NCBI GenBank assembly: GCA_038125265.1
Contig: JAYPDM010000010.1
Coordinates: 1-43,440, forward strand
Reading direction: 5' to 3'
Origin: JAURFX01 sp038125265
GTDB taxonomy: Bacteria; Pseudomonadota; Gammaproteobacteria; Steroidobacterales; Rariloculaceae
Length of the DNA stretch: 43,440 nucleotides
A program made the position numbers and the translations under genes. The notes beneath the pieces were generated by a model. The model was not told where the DNA came from. It made no database searches and saw only the letters and a list, made by a program, of their open reading frames with translations. This document shows, piece by piece, positions 9,157 to 17,403 of this stretch (its first letter is position 1; each line of letters begins with the position of its first letter).

Positions 9157-10470
9157 ATGGATCATTCATTTTTAGAAAAGAATCTTTCTCTTACAAAAAG
9201 CTTTTTAGATACGTGCAGAAATACCTTCTCAGATTCAGAATACAATACCTGGTTGCTTCCTCTTCAATTTGAAGAGCATAACAATACATTAAAAATTTTC
9301 GCTCCCAATCAATTTGCCGTTGATTGGTTAAAAGAGAACCTATCAAGAATCAAAAATGAACGCTTATTGTCCTCCCTTCAGATCAAGATTGGATCAAGGC
9401 TCCCACCATTAAGATCTGATGCAAGAGCGGGGGCTCCAAGAAGCCGCCCTTATTTTAAATTTAATCCTAAGTTCTCTTTTGAAAACTTTATTGAGGGCAA
9501 GGGAAATAGGTTGGCAAAGGCTGGGGCGCACCAAGTATCAGCAAGCCCTGGTGGTGCATACAACCCTTTATTTATTTATGGTGGTGTGGGGCTAGGGAAA
9601 ACACATTTAATGCAGGCTATTGGAAATGCAATTTCTAATAAGAATCCCAAGCTTAAAATTGCATACTTAAATTCTGAGCGTTTTGTTAGTGATATGGTTA
9701 GGGGCTTACAGCACAACAAGATGAATGAGTTTAAAAGCCTATTTAGAAACCTTGATGTTTTATTAATTGATGATATCCAGTTCTTTGCAAACAAGGAGCG
9801 TTCTCAGGAAGAGTTTTTTCATACCTTTAATGCATTAATTGAAGACCAAAAACAGATGGTATTTTCTTGCGACAAGTACCCCAAGGATGTACAGGGCCTT
9901 GAAGAAAGATTAAAAAGTAGGTTTGGTTGGGGGCTCACTGTAGCAATTGACCCACCTGACCTAGAGACCAGCGCGGCCATTCTTATGTCCAAGTCCAATG
10001 AGCTTGGATTTAAGATTAATAATGACATTGCTTTATTAATAGCAAGCCATGTCAAATCTAATATTAGAGAGCTAGAGGGTGCCCTTAGAAGGTTGATCGC
10101 TTATTCAAAAATAACAGGCGAGAAGATTGATGTTTCTTTTGCTAGGTCCGCTCTTAGAGATTTGTTTGCTGCTCATGATAGGTCTATTTCTTCACAATTA
10201 ATTCAGAACAAAGTAGCTGAGTACTACAAAATTAGGGTTGCTGATCTTTCGAATAAAACCCGGAGCCGCTCTATAGCTCGGCCGAGGCAAATGGCTATGT
10301 ATTTATGTCGCGAGCTAACCAAATTGTCTCTTCCTGAGATAGGTCAGTGTTTTGGTGGCCGTGATCATACAACTGTAATACATGCCTGTAACAAAATAGC
10401 GAGCCTGATTACTTCAGACAGGAGATTTGAAGAGGACTATAACAATTTGTATAGAACGCTAACTAATTAG
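9157..10470 (+). CDS. dnaA: Chromosomal replication initiator DnaA
   Basis: This AAA+ ATPase binds DnaA boxes and opens oriC. Domain I starts LTKSFLDTCRNTFSDSEYNTW; the AAA+ core has Walker A GGVGLGKTHL and Walker B LLIDDIQF; the C-terminal helix-turn-helix has the DnaA signature GGRDHTTVIHACNKI. I chose ATG 9157 (437 residues) because homologous domain I sequence begins just after it. An in-frame GTG at 9082 would add 25 residues with no obvious match to the family. Neither start has a convincing ribosome binding site, so the start is moderately uncertain. The linker domain II is very short. Confidence 0.95.
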   Translation: MDHSFLEKNLSLTKSFLDTCRNTFSDSEYNTWLLPLQFEEHNNTLKIFAPNQFAVDWLKENLSRIKNERLLSSLQIKIGSRLPPLRSDARAGAPRSRPYFKFNPKFSFENFIEGKGNRLAKAGAHQVSASPGGAYNPLFIYGGVGLGKTHLMQAIGNAISNKNPKLKIAYLNSERFVSDMVRGLQHNKMNEFKSLFRNLDVLLIDDIQFFANKERSQEEFFHTFNALIEDQKQMVFSCDKYPKDVQGLEERLKSRFGWGLTVAIDPPDLETSAAILMSKSNELGFKINNDIALLIASHVKSNIRELEGALRRLIAYSKITGEKIDVSFARSALRDLFAAHDRSISSQLIQNKVAEYYKIRVADLSNKTRSRSIARPRQMAMYLCRELTKLSLPEIGQCFGGRDHTTVIHACNKIASLITSDRRFEEDYNNLYRTLTN

Positions 10471-10632
10471 TGTTGATAAATTGTTCATAAAAATTAAGCC
10501 ATTTCTTATCCACAAATTACGAACACTTTAGAAAGCTTAAAATTTTTTTTCTTGTTTTTAAAAATCAGAAACTTAGGGAGTTATACATAATTTTTATTAC
10601 CTTAATAATAACTATTAATTTATACTTTAATA
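10471..10632. other. oriC: Candidate replication origin (dnaA-dnaN intergenic DnaA-box cluster)
   Basis: This 162-base, very AT-rich gap holds one perfect DnaA box, TTATCCACA, at 10506-10514, and three sites one base off the TTATNCACA consensus: TGTTGATAA 10471-10479 and TGTTCATAA 10482-10490 (both reverse orientation), and TTATACATA 10581-10589. The T/A-only tract around 10541-10630 could serve as the unwinding element. The rpmH-dnaA gap shows no such boxes. Gene strands diverge around dnaA, as expected close to an origin. The same sites could instead, or also, autoregulate dnaN transcription. Confidence 0.5.
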
Positions 10633-11730
10633 ATGATATTTGAAGTTTCTAAGGATGCATTACTAGAGTCTATTTCTACCGTAATAGGGGTGGTGGAAAG
10701 AAAGCAATCGATGCCGATTTTATCTCATTTGCTTGTTGAAGGAACTTCATCTGGAGTTAGGCTTGTTGGGACAGATTTAGAGGTCGAAATAGAGGCTTTA
10801 ATGCAGATTGAGTCCTCAAGCGAAGTGAAGACAACGCTTCCGGGAAGAAAACTATTTGATATTTGTAGATCCTTACCTGACGGGTGTAATGTGCGTTTGA
10901 GCATTGATAACCAAAAAATAAAAATTGAGAGCGGTAAAAGTAAGTTTTCACTTGTGCCCTTAGAGCCCTCTGAGTTTCCCAGAATGAATCAAGTTCAATC
11001 AGACCAAGGAAATAAGATCAAATCCGATGTTTTATTAACCCTCTTAGAAAATACCTCCTTTTCTATGGCAAACCAAGATGTTAGGCATTATTTAAATGGT
11101 GTCATGATAAGCATACACGAGAACCAAATGATTGCGGTTGCAACAGATGGTCATAGGCTTGCAGTAAGCAAAGAAACCATAAAAAACGATGAAGCCAACA
11201 ATATTAGTATAATAATCCCAAGAAAAGCGGTTAATGAGCTGCTAAAAATAGTTAAAAGTGGAGAAAACATCATTTTTTCACCCGAAAAAAATCAAATTTG
11301 TGTAAAAACAGGAAGCATATCAATAACAAGCAAGTTGATCGATGGGGCATTTCCAGACTATGAGAAAGTTATACCTAAAGACCCCAAAACCACCTTTATA
11401 GCTGACAGAAAAAACCTCAAAGACACCCTACAAAGGGTAGCGATACTATCAAATGAGAAATACAGAGGAATTAGAATAAATATTGATAAAAATCAAATAC
11501 TTATAAAAGCAAACAACCCCGAACAAGAAGAAGCTGAGGAGGTTCTTGAGGTAGATTATAATGGCGAGCCCATGGAGGTTGGATTTAATGTAAGCTACCT
11601 TATAGAAATACTAAATGCCATTGAAGATGAAAATATCGTCTTCTCACTGGTGGATTCGAGCTCAAGCTGCCTTATACATGGAAATAACGACCCCAAAAGC
11701 AAATATGTAGTTATGCCCATGCGCCTCTAA
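10633..11730 (+). CDS. dnaN: DNA polymerase III beta subunit (sliding clamp)
   Basis: This 365-residue ring-forming clamp tethers DNA polymerase III to DNA. It matches the family length (366 in E. coli) and shows the three-domain pattern: SMPILSHLLVEG near residue 27, VRHYLNGVMI and ATDGHRLAVS in the middle domain, and the C-terminal VVMPMRL, which closely matches the conserved clamp terminus. It lies between dnaA and recF in the canonical order. Only one base separates its stop from the first possible recF start. Confidence 0.98.
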   Translation: MIFEVSKDALLESISTVIGVVERKQSMPILSHLLVEGTSSGVRLVGTDLEVEIEALMQIESSSEVKTTLPGRKLFDICRSLPDGCNVRLSIDNQKIKIESGKSKFSLVPLEPSEFPRMNQVQSDQGNKIKSDVLLTLLENTSFSMANQDVRHYLNGVMISIHENQMIAVATDGHRLAVSKETIKNDEANNISIIIPRKAVNELLKIVKSGENIIFSPEKNQICVKTGSISITSKLIDGAFPDYEKVIPKDPKTTFIADRKNLKDTLQRVAILSNEKYRGIRINIDKNQILIKANNPEQEEAEEVLEVDYNGEPMEVGFNVSYLIEILNAIEDENIVFSLVDSSSSCLIHGNNDPKSKYVVMPMRL

Positions 11731-11731
11731 A

Positions 11732-12043
11732 ATGAATGCAGTTTTCATTTGTCGANNNNNNNNNNNNNNNNNNNNNNNNNNNNNNNNNNNNNNNNNNNNN
11801 NNNNNNNNNNNNNNNNNNNNNNNNNNNNNNNNNNNNNNNNNNNNNNNNNNNNNNNCTGGAATTATACTTTTTGATGATCCGCTAGCTGAGTTGTCTGATG
11901 CAAGCTTAAAGTTTTTATTAGCAGAACTAGGCCAGTTAGAGGTACAATTATTTATTACTTCATTGCGAGAAAGTAATTTATTTGAGCTTATTGAGCCCAA
12001 AGTGTTTCACGTGAAACAAGGTTTAATTAAAGAGGCGATATGA
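11732..12043 (+). CDS. recF: DNA repair protein RecF (interrupted by assembly gap)
   Basis: Only the two ends of recF are visible. After the gap, 11856-12043 encodes about 62 residues starting GIILFDDPLAELSDASLKF and ending VFHVKQGLIKEAI, the RecF C-terminus with its Walker B/D-loop region. RecF is an SMC-like ATPase that loads RecA at gaps. Before the gap are 24 bases that may hold the start: ATG 11732 (MNAVFICR) or, in another frame, ATG 11736 (MQFSFV), which looks more RecF-like. A full RecF is about 360 residues, so roughly 0.9 kb is probably missing. It overlaps gyrB by four bases (ATGA), and a parS site lies in its last codons. Confidence 0.85.
   Translation: MNAVFICRXXXXXXXXXXXXXXXXXXXXXXXXXXXXXXXXXXGIILFDDPLAELSDASLKFLLAELGQLEVQLFITSLRESNLFELIEPKVFHVKQGLIKEAI
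11756..11855. other. Assembly gap (100 N) inside recF
   Basis: Exactly 100 N, a conventional placeholder. Comparison with usual RecF length suggests the real gap is closer to 0.9 kb, unless recF itself is deleted internally. Confidence 0.95.
12003..12018. promoter_or_regulatory. parS: parS centromere site (ParB binding), perfect 16-base palindrome
   Basis: The sequence TGTTTCACGTGAAACA is a perfect palindrome and matches the classical bacterial parS site at 16 of 16 bases. ParB nucleates here and spreads so that ParA and SMC can segregate the origin region. It lies inside recF, where it encodes part of VFHVKQ, about 1.5 kb from the candidate oriC (plus whatever the recF gap hides). No second copy is visible in this window, and no parB gene is present. 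Confidence 0.88.
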
Positions 12044-14448
12044 CCAATAAAACAGAGTATAATTCAAGTAATATCAAGGTCTTAAAGGGTCTTGATGCTG
12101 TTCGAAAAAGACCGGGAATGTATATTGGAGATACAGATGATGGCTCGGGCTTACACCATATGGTTTTTGAGGTACTTGATAATTCAATAGACGAGTCATT
12201 GGCTGGTCACTGTAATGATATTAAGGTTTTTATTCACAAAGATAACTCTATTACTGTTGAGGATGATGGTAGGGGGATTCCGACTGATATTCACAAAGAA
12301 GAAGGAAGATCTGCTGCAGAGGTGATTATGACAGTACTTCATGCGGGCGGTAAGTTTGATGATAATTCTTACAAGGTTTCAGGCGGATTGCATGGTGTTG
12401 GCGTCTCTGTTGTTAATGCCTTATCTGAGGAGTTGGAGCTGACCATATATAGAGACAACAAAGTGCATTATCAAAAGTATGCAATGGGAGAGCCTTTAGC
12501 GCCACTTAAAGAAACTGATACATGTAATCAGTCCGGAACAAAGATAAGGTTTAAGCCAAGCTCAGAAATCTTTTCAACTACAGAGTTTGACTATTCTAGG
12601 CTAGCCCAAAGAATAAGAGAATTATCATTTCTTAACTCAGGAGTTAGCATTGAATTGGTTGACGAAAGAGACAACAAGAAGGAGACATTTTGCTACGAAG
12701 GAGGCATTAGGGCATTTGTAGAGCACCTCAATAAATCAAAACATCCGCTTCATGATTCGATTGTTTATATTAAAAGCGAAAGGTCTGATGTCCAAGTAGA
12801 GCTTGCAATGCAATGGACTAACTCTTATCACGAGAATACGATTTGTTTTACAAACAATATTCCTCAGAAGGACGGGGGGACTCATATTGCTGGATTTAGA
12901 GGCGCCCTAACGAGAACGCTTAACAGCTACATTGAGAAGGAAGGCATTGCAAAAAAAGAAAAAATTAGCACTACAGGCGACGACGCTAGAGAAGGGCTCA
13001 CAGCGGTGCTATCCGTAAAACTATCCGACCCAAAGTTCTCTTCTCAAACAAAAGAAAAACTTGTATCTTCTGAGGTCAAAGGTGCAGTTGAGTCTTTGCT
13101 CAATGAGCACCTCGATAGCTTTCTGTTAGAAAATCCAAATGAAGCAAAAATTATTACTTCAAAAATTGTTGAAGCTGCACGTGCACGAGAGGCTGCTCGT
13201 AAAGCCAGGGAGATAACCAGAAGAAAGGGCGCATTAGATTTAGGCGGCCTGCCTGGAAAACTTGCTGATTGCCAAGAAAAAGACCCAAGTAAGTCAGAAA
13301 TATTTATCGTTGAGGGAGACTCTGCGGGAGGATCAGCCAAACAAGGTAGGGATAGACGCACTCAGGCTATTCTGCCGCTCAAAGGAAAAATATTAAACGT
13401 AGAGAAAGCAAGACTGCATAAAGCGCTTGAGTCAGCAGAAATTGCAGCACTGGTAACTGCTCTAGGTTGTGGTATCGGTGACGACGAAGAAATAGATATT
13501 GAAAAACTCAGGTATCACAAAATCATAATTATGACTGATGCAGACGTTGATGGCTCACACATCAGAACTTTACTTTTAACTTTCTTTTACCGAAGAATGA
13601 AAAAACTTGTAGAAGAAGGCTATGTTTATATCGCTCAGCCGCCTCTTTATAAAATTAAAAAAGGGAAACAAGAGCAATATGTTAAAGACGATCAAGAGCT
13701 CGATAGCATTATTCTTAATCAAGCTATTGAGGGTGCTCAGCTTGTTGTTTCTGCGGGCGCCCCACCATTAAAGCCAACCGCCTTTGAGGCCTTGGCGCGG
13801 GGCTATGTTAAAGCTAAAGCCTCCCTTAGTCGGCTATCAACACAATTCCCCGAAAGTTTATTATGGGCATTAAGTGAGCTACCCGTTCCGGTCATGCAAA
13901 ATGGAAATTCAAATAAAAATTCGGATAAGTGGTTCAAAGACCTAGAAGATAAGTCACATAGCTTAAACGAAAGGGTTAAAGCAGGATTTAGCAGCTCTGA
14001 TAATGACTCAATAGAAATCGAAATGATTATAAGTGGCGTAAGAAAAAAATATTATTTAACTTCAAGCCTTTTTGGATCTAAAGATATGAAAGCTTTAACA
14101 GAGTTCTCAAAAACTATTTCCGGATTAATTGAAGCTGGTGCGTCTATAACAAAAAATGAGGAGTCTATAGATATTAATTCTTTTTCTCAGGCCATGGATT
14201 GGCTTATTGAGAAAGCAAAAAAAGGACACTCCATTCAGAGATACAAGGGTTTAGGTGAGATGAACCCTGACCAGCTTTGGGAGACAACCGTTAATCCTGA
14301 GACTAGGTCCTTACAAAGAGTAAGCGCAGAAATAGCCGAGCGGGCATCCTTGAGTGGTCTTTTCGAGGAGCTGATGGGCGACGAAGTATTGCCTAGGAAA
14401 GAATTTATTGAGAAAAATGCGATGGCAGTCTCAAATCTGGATATTTAA
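12040..14448 (+). CDS. gyrB: DNA gyrase subunit B
   Basis: This is the ATPase subunit of gyrase, which introduces negative supercoils. The 802 residues match the long gammaproteobacterial form (804 in E. coli), including the extra insert in the C-terminal half. Signatures include VRKRPGMYIGDT, the GHKL ATPase motifs DNSIDE and GGLHGVG, TOPRIM motif EGDSAGGSAKQGRDRRTQAI, and the metal-binding DADVDGSHI. It is translationally coupled to recF. Its end overlaps the convergent plsC-like gene by four bases, leaving no room for a separate terminator. Confidence 0.98.
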   Translation: MTNKTEYNSSNIKVLKGLDAVRKRPGMYIGDTDDGSGLHHMVFEVLDNSIDESLAGHCNDIKVFIHKDNSITVEDDGRGIPTDIHKEEGRSAAEVIMTVLHAGGKFDDNSYKVSGGLHGVGVSVVNALSEELELTIYRDNKVHYQKYAMGEPLAPLKETDTCNQSGTKIRFKPSSEIFSTTEFDYSRLAQRIRELSFLNSGVSIELVDERDNKKETFCYEGGIRAFVEHLNKSKHPLHDSIVYIKSERSDVQVELAMQWTNSYHENTICFTNNIPQKDGGTHIAGFRGALTRTLNSYIEKEGIAKKEKISTTGDDAREGLTAVLSVKLSDPKFSSQTKEKLVSSEVKGAVESLLNEHLDSFLLENPNEAKIITSKIVEAARAREAARKAREITRRKGALDLGGLPGKLADCQEKDPSKSEIFIVEGDSAGGSAKQGRDRRTQAILPLKGKILNVEKARLHKALESAEIAALVTALGCGIGDDEEIDIEKLRYHKIIIMTDADVDGSHIRTLLLTFFYRRMKKLVEEGYVYIAQPPLYKIKKGKQEQYVKDDQELDSIILNQAIEGAQLVVSAGAPPLKPTAFEALARGYVKAKASLSRLSTQFPESLLWALSELPVPVMQNGNSNKNSDKWFKDLEDKSHSLNERVKAGFSSSDNDSIEIEMIISGVRKKYYLTSSLFGSKDMKALTEFSKTISGLIEAGASITKNEESIDINSFSQAMDWLIEKAKKGHSIQRYKGLGEMNPDQLWETTVNPETRSLQRVSAEIAERASLSGLFEELMGDEVLPRKEFIEKNAMAVSNLDI

Positions 14449-15158
14449 TTCGGCTTATTAGTAGAAATCCAGTCTTTAACTTCTTTGGTTAGCTCATGGT
14501 AGTGTTTATTATTTCCTGAAATAGGCGCCCCTATGATAACTTTAATTTTTCCTGGCCGCTTCAACACGCCCCGCCTTTTCCAAAATCTTCCGGCATTATG
14601 AGTTACGGGCAAAATATCGACGCCAGCCTCTTGGGCTAATATGGCTGCGCTTTGTCCAAACCTCCCAATTTGGTCTTCTGGCATCCGGGTTCCTTCGGGG
14701 CAAATATTCACAAACATCCCTTTTTTTATCTTTTCTTTGCCCTGCTCTATGACCTGAGAAACAGCAGTTTTTCCAGCCTTTCTATTGATCGCAATGGGCT
14801 TAAGCAAGATCCATGCAAGCCCAAATATTGGTAAATAAATTAACTCTCTTTTCATGACCCAAGACTGTCTTGGTAAAAACAATACTTGAGCAATGGCTTC
14901 CCACGCAGAAGAATGTCTTATCGCGATGACGCATGGGCTTTTTGGAATATTTTCAGCTCCCTCTACCTCATAGTCTAAATCACAAAGGTTTTTTAAAAGG
15001 AACATAGAGAATTGAGCCCAATATATTCCCAATTTGTATGCATTATTTTGCGAGAAGGGCGCAATAACAATAATAAGTATTGCAATAATCAGACCAGATA
15101 AAAAAGCCAAAGGGTAAAAGGCAAGCGAGCCAACAAAAGTTTTCAAGCAAGCCCCCAA
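14445..15158 (-). CDS. 1-acyl-sn-glycerol-3-phosphate acyltransferase (PlsC-like)
   Basis: This 237-residue membrane-associated enzyme probably adds the second acyl chain to lysophosphatidic acid during phospholipid synthesis. An N-terminal hydrophobic segment covers residues about 12-37. The catalytic block is RHSSAWEA, an H-x4-E form (HQSAWET in related proteobacterial enzymes) of the H-x4-D motif, and CPEGTR is the substrate-binding motif. It overlaps gmhB by 16 bases. The order gyrB, plsC-like, gmhB, glycyl-tRNA synthetase matches the pseudomonad origin region. An acyl transfer role in another lipid pathway cannot be excluded. Confidence 0.88.
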   Translation of the reverse strand: MGACLKTFVGSLAFYPLAFLSGLIIAILIIVIAPFSQNNAYKLGIYWAQFSMFLLKNLCDLDYEVEGAENIPKSPCVIAIRHSSAWEAIAQVLFLPRQSWVMKRELIYLPIFGLAWILLKPIAINRKAGKTAVSQVIEQGKEKIKKGMFVNICPEGTRMPEDQIGRFGQSAAILAQEAGVDILPVTHNAGRFWKRRGVLKRPGKIKVIIGAPISGNNKHYHELTKEVKDWISTNKPN

Positions 15159-15712
15159 TGTAAAATCAACTCGTATAAATTATTAAATGTAAGAATTTCA
15201 CTGTAGGGTTTTTCTTCTGGCAATGAATAAAGGCCATTAGATATATACACAGGATAAGCATCAACGCTGAGCGCTAAGTCCATATCTGATTTTTTGTCAC
15301 CTACCAAAGGGATATTTTTAATATTTGAAATATTCCATTTACGCATGGCTTGCTGTATGAGCCCAGATTTTGGTTTCCTGCAATTACAGCCTTCGTCTGG
15401 CTTATGAAAGCAATAAAAAATGTCATCAACGGCTCCGCCATACTTTTCTACTTCAAGCAGCATTTTGGTTTCTATTTTTTTTAATTGCTGAAGGGTTAAC
15501 ATCTCTCGCCCAATCGCGGATTGATTGCTGATGATAAATATTTTAAAGCCTTTTTTCTTTAAAGCTGAAACCGCTATCATGGCCTCTCTGATAGGAAGCC
15601 ATTGTGCAGGAGAAAGAATGTAGTTTGGTGAGTCCTCATTTAGAACTCCGTCTCTATCAAGAAAAATTATTTTTTCTGTAAGGTCTGGTTTATTGGTCAA
15701 GCGAAGCTTCAA
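15143..15712 (-). CDS. gmhB: D-glycero-D-manno-heptose-1,7-bisphosphate 7-phosphatase (HAD family)
   Basis: This phosphatase makes the heptose phosphate precursor of lipopolysaccharide inner core. It has 189 residues, the usual size. The HAD nucleophile motif is FLDRDGVLN (Asp19, Asp21), the second motif is ISNQS, and the zinc-binding loop CFHKPDEGCNCRKPKSG carries the Cys/His ligands typical of GmhB. GDKKSDMDLA is the final Mg-binding motif. The start lies within the last 23 bases of the glycyl-tRNA synthetase gene. Its presence implies heptose-containing LPS. Confidence 0.92.
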   Translation of the reverse strand: MKLRLTNKPDLTEKIIFLDRDGVLNEDSPNYILSPAQWLPIREAMIAVSALKKKGFKIFIISNQSAIGREMLTLQQLKKIETKMLLEVEKYGGAVDDIFYCFHKPDEGCNCRKPKSGLIQQAMRKWNISNIKNIPLVGDKKSDMDLALSVDAYPVYISNGLYSLPEEKPYSEILTFNNLYELILHWGLA

Positions 15713-17222
15713 TTAAGCCCTGCAGCTCTTCTACTGCAACGCGTTTCTGTTCAAGTGTGTCTCTATCTCTGATAGTAACCGTATTGTCTTTTAGCGAGTC
15801 ACCGTCAATGGTTATACAAAAAGGAGTCCCAATTTCATCTTGTCGTCTATATCTTCTCCCAATGGCACCTTTTTCATCATATTCGCAGGCATACTTTTTA
15901 ATAAGCTCAGAATAAATACTTTTTGCCATCTCTGGCATACCGTCTTTTTTTACAAGAGGAAATATACCGGCCTTTATAGGCGCAATTCTAGGATCAAATC
16001 TCAGAACGGTTCTCATTTCTCCTTTTATTTCCTCTTCGTAATAAGCATCACATAAGAATGCGAGAGTTGCCCTGTCTGCACCTGCGGAGGGCTCAATAAC
16101 ATAAGGAATGTACCTTTTGTTCTCAGACCCTTCAGTATCATCAAAATAGGTTAAATCTTTTTTGCTGAATTCAGAGTGCTTACTAAGATCGTAGTCTTTT
16201 CGGTTTGCTATACCCTCAAGCTCGCTTCTCCCAAAAGGGAAATCATATTCAACATCCGAACAAGCATCAGCATAATGAGCAAGTTCGTCTTTTTCATGGT
16301 CTCTAAGGTAGAGCCTATCTGGACTGAGGCCATAATTTAAATACCATTGATATCGGCGATTACGCCAATAGACATACCAATCCTGGGCCTCATCAGGTTT
16401 GCAAAAAAATTCTATTTCCATTTGTTCAAACTCTCTACTTCTAAACGTAAAGTTTCTAGGGTTTATTTCATTTCTGAAGGCCTTTCCGATTTGCGCAATA
16501 CCAAAAGGGAGCCTAACCCTTGTGGAGTCACAAACATTTTTAAAGTTTACAAATATCCCCTGAGCAGTCTCAGGCCTGAGATAGGCGACACTTGAGCTAT
16601 CTTCTGAGGCGCCGACAAAAGTTTTAAACATAAGATTAAAAGACTTTGGTGAAGTAAGGGTTCCTGGTTTAGAGGCATTGGGGGCTAATATTTTTTCTCT
16701 TACTTTAGGATCCTCAAGCGATACATTTTCGATGCTTACGCTAATGTCATTACCATGTTGCTTGATGGCTTTTTTATAGAGCTTTTCATGGAACGATAAA
16801 AGCTCTTCGGTGGAGGGGCTCTCAGCCTGAGAAGGGCTTGCAAGAAAAAATTCAAAGATATTTTTATCTTTTAAATTTATAGAAAAAAAGAAAAGCTGAT
16901 CCGCCCGATATCTGGCCTTCGTCTCTTTGCAGTCAGTCATAGGATCGCTAAACCCTCCAACGTGCCCAGAGGCCTCCCAAACCCTTTGGTTCATGATGAT
17001 GGATGCATCTTGTCCAACCATCTGAAAGTTTTTTGGAGCCCCATCTAAAATCAATGTCTCATTGTGGCCCGATACCATATCTTTCCACCAGGCTTCCTTA
17101 ATGTTCCTTTTTAGTGCATTGCCTAACGGGCCATAGTCCCAGCAACCATTTATGCCCCCATAGATTTCACTTGAGGGGTAAATAAACCCCTTTCTTTTAG
17201 CTAGGGCAACGATTTTATCCAT
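15690..17222 (-). CDS. glyS: Glycyl-tRNA synthetase, single-chain dimeric type
   Basis: This class II synthetase charges tRNA-Gly. It is the alpha2 form found in archaea, eukaryotes and some bacteria, not the GlyQ/GlyS heterotetramer typical of gammaproteobacteria. It has 510 residues, opening with RKGFIYPSSEIYGGINGCWDYGPLG, and class II motif 2 lies around FRNEINPRNFTFRSREFEQM. Motif 3 follows near AGADRATLAFLCDAY, and an anticodon-binding domain ends the protein. It sits exactly where pseudomonads carry glyQ-glyS, upstream of gmhB and plsC, and heads that leftward operon. Confidence 0.96.
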   Translation of the reverse strand: MDKIVALAKRKGFIYPSSEIYGGINGCWDYGPLGNALKRNIKEAWWKDMVSGHNETLILDGAPKNFQMVGQDASIIMNQRVWEASGHVGGFSDPMTDCKETKARYRADQLFFFSINLKDKNIFEFFLASPSQAESPSTEELLSFHEKLYKKAIKQHGNDISVSIENVSLEDPKVREKILAPNASKPGTLTSPKSFNLMFKTFVGASEDSSSVAYLRPETAQGIFVNFKNVCDSTRVRLPFGIAQIGKAFRNEINPRNFTFRSREFEQMEIEFFCKPDEAQDWYVYWRNRRYQWYLNYGLSPDRLYLRDHEKDELAHYADACSDVEYDFPFGRSELEGIANRKDYDLSKHSEFSKKDLTYFDDTEGSENKRYIPYVIEPSAGADRATLAFLCDAYYEEEIKGEMRTVLRFDPRIAPIKAGIFPLVKKDGMPEMAKSIYSELIKKYACEYDEKGAIGRRYRRQDEIGTPFCITIDGDSLKDNTVTIRDRDTLEQKRVAVEELQGLIEASLDQ

Positions 17223-17253
17223 AATTTAAGCCATAAATGAAAATTACATATGG

Positions 17254-17259
17254 ATTATA
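17254..17259 (-). promoter_or_regulatory. Possible -10 element for the glyS-gmhB-plsC operon
   Basis: Reading leftward, a consensus TATAAT (17259-17254) lies 32 bases before the glycyl-tRNA synthetase start. No good -35 hexamer is visible at 16-18 bases spacing. It sits in the 181-base divergent gap shared with glnA. Confidence 0.4.
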
Positions 17260-17304
17260 AACACATGCCACTGAAAAAACGAATAAATAAAAATTGATAG
17301 AAAA

Positions 17305-17349
17305 GCACAAAAATAGTGCAAATACTAAAAAATGCATTATAATTGTGCA
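17305..17349 (+). promoter_or_regulatory. Two NtrC-type binding sites upstream of glnA
   Basis: Two boxes fit the NtrC pattern GCAC-N7-GTGC. The first, GCAC-N7-GTGC, is at 17305-17319 and is perfect. The second, GCAT-N7-GTGC flanked by T and A, spans 17333-17349. Their centres are 29 bases apart, nearly three helical turns, as expected for two cooperating dimers. They lie 55-99 bases before the glnA start. Because ntrB and ntrC lie directly downstream, NtrC control of this operon is the natural reading. Confidence 0.75.
17338..17343 (+). promoter_or_regulatory. Possible sigma-70 -10 element of glnA, inside the second NtrC box
   Basis: A consensus TATAAT occupies the spacer of the second NtrC box; no good -35 is visible. 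If used, phosphorylated NtrC would block it, as at E. coli glnAp1. A sigma-54 element downstream is not convincing: TGGC at 17358-17361 and GC at 17370-17371 are one base too close. Confidence 0.45.
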
Positions 17350-17403
17350 TAACTAGCTGGCTAATGCTGGCTTTTTTAATTTGAATTAAATAAGGAGAAT
17401 AAA

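Noticed and set aside
17358..17371. Sigma-54 -24/-12 promoter before glnA
   Set aside because: TGGC and GC are present, but GG and GC are separated by nine bases instead of the required ten, and the -12 lacks TTGC. Not listed as a promoter.
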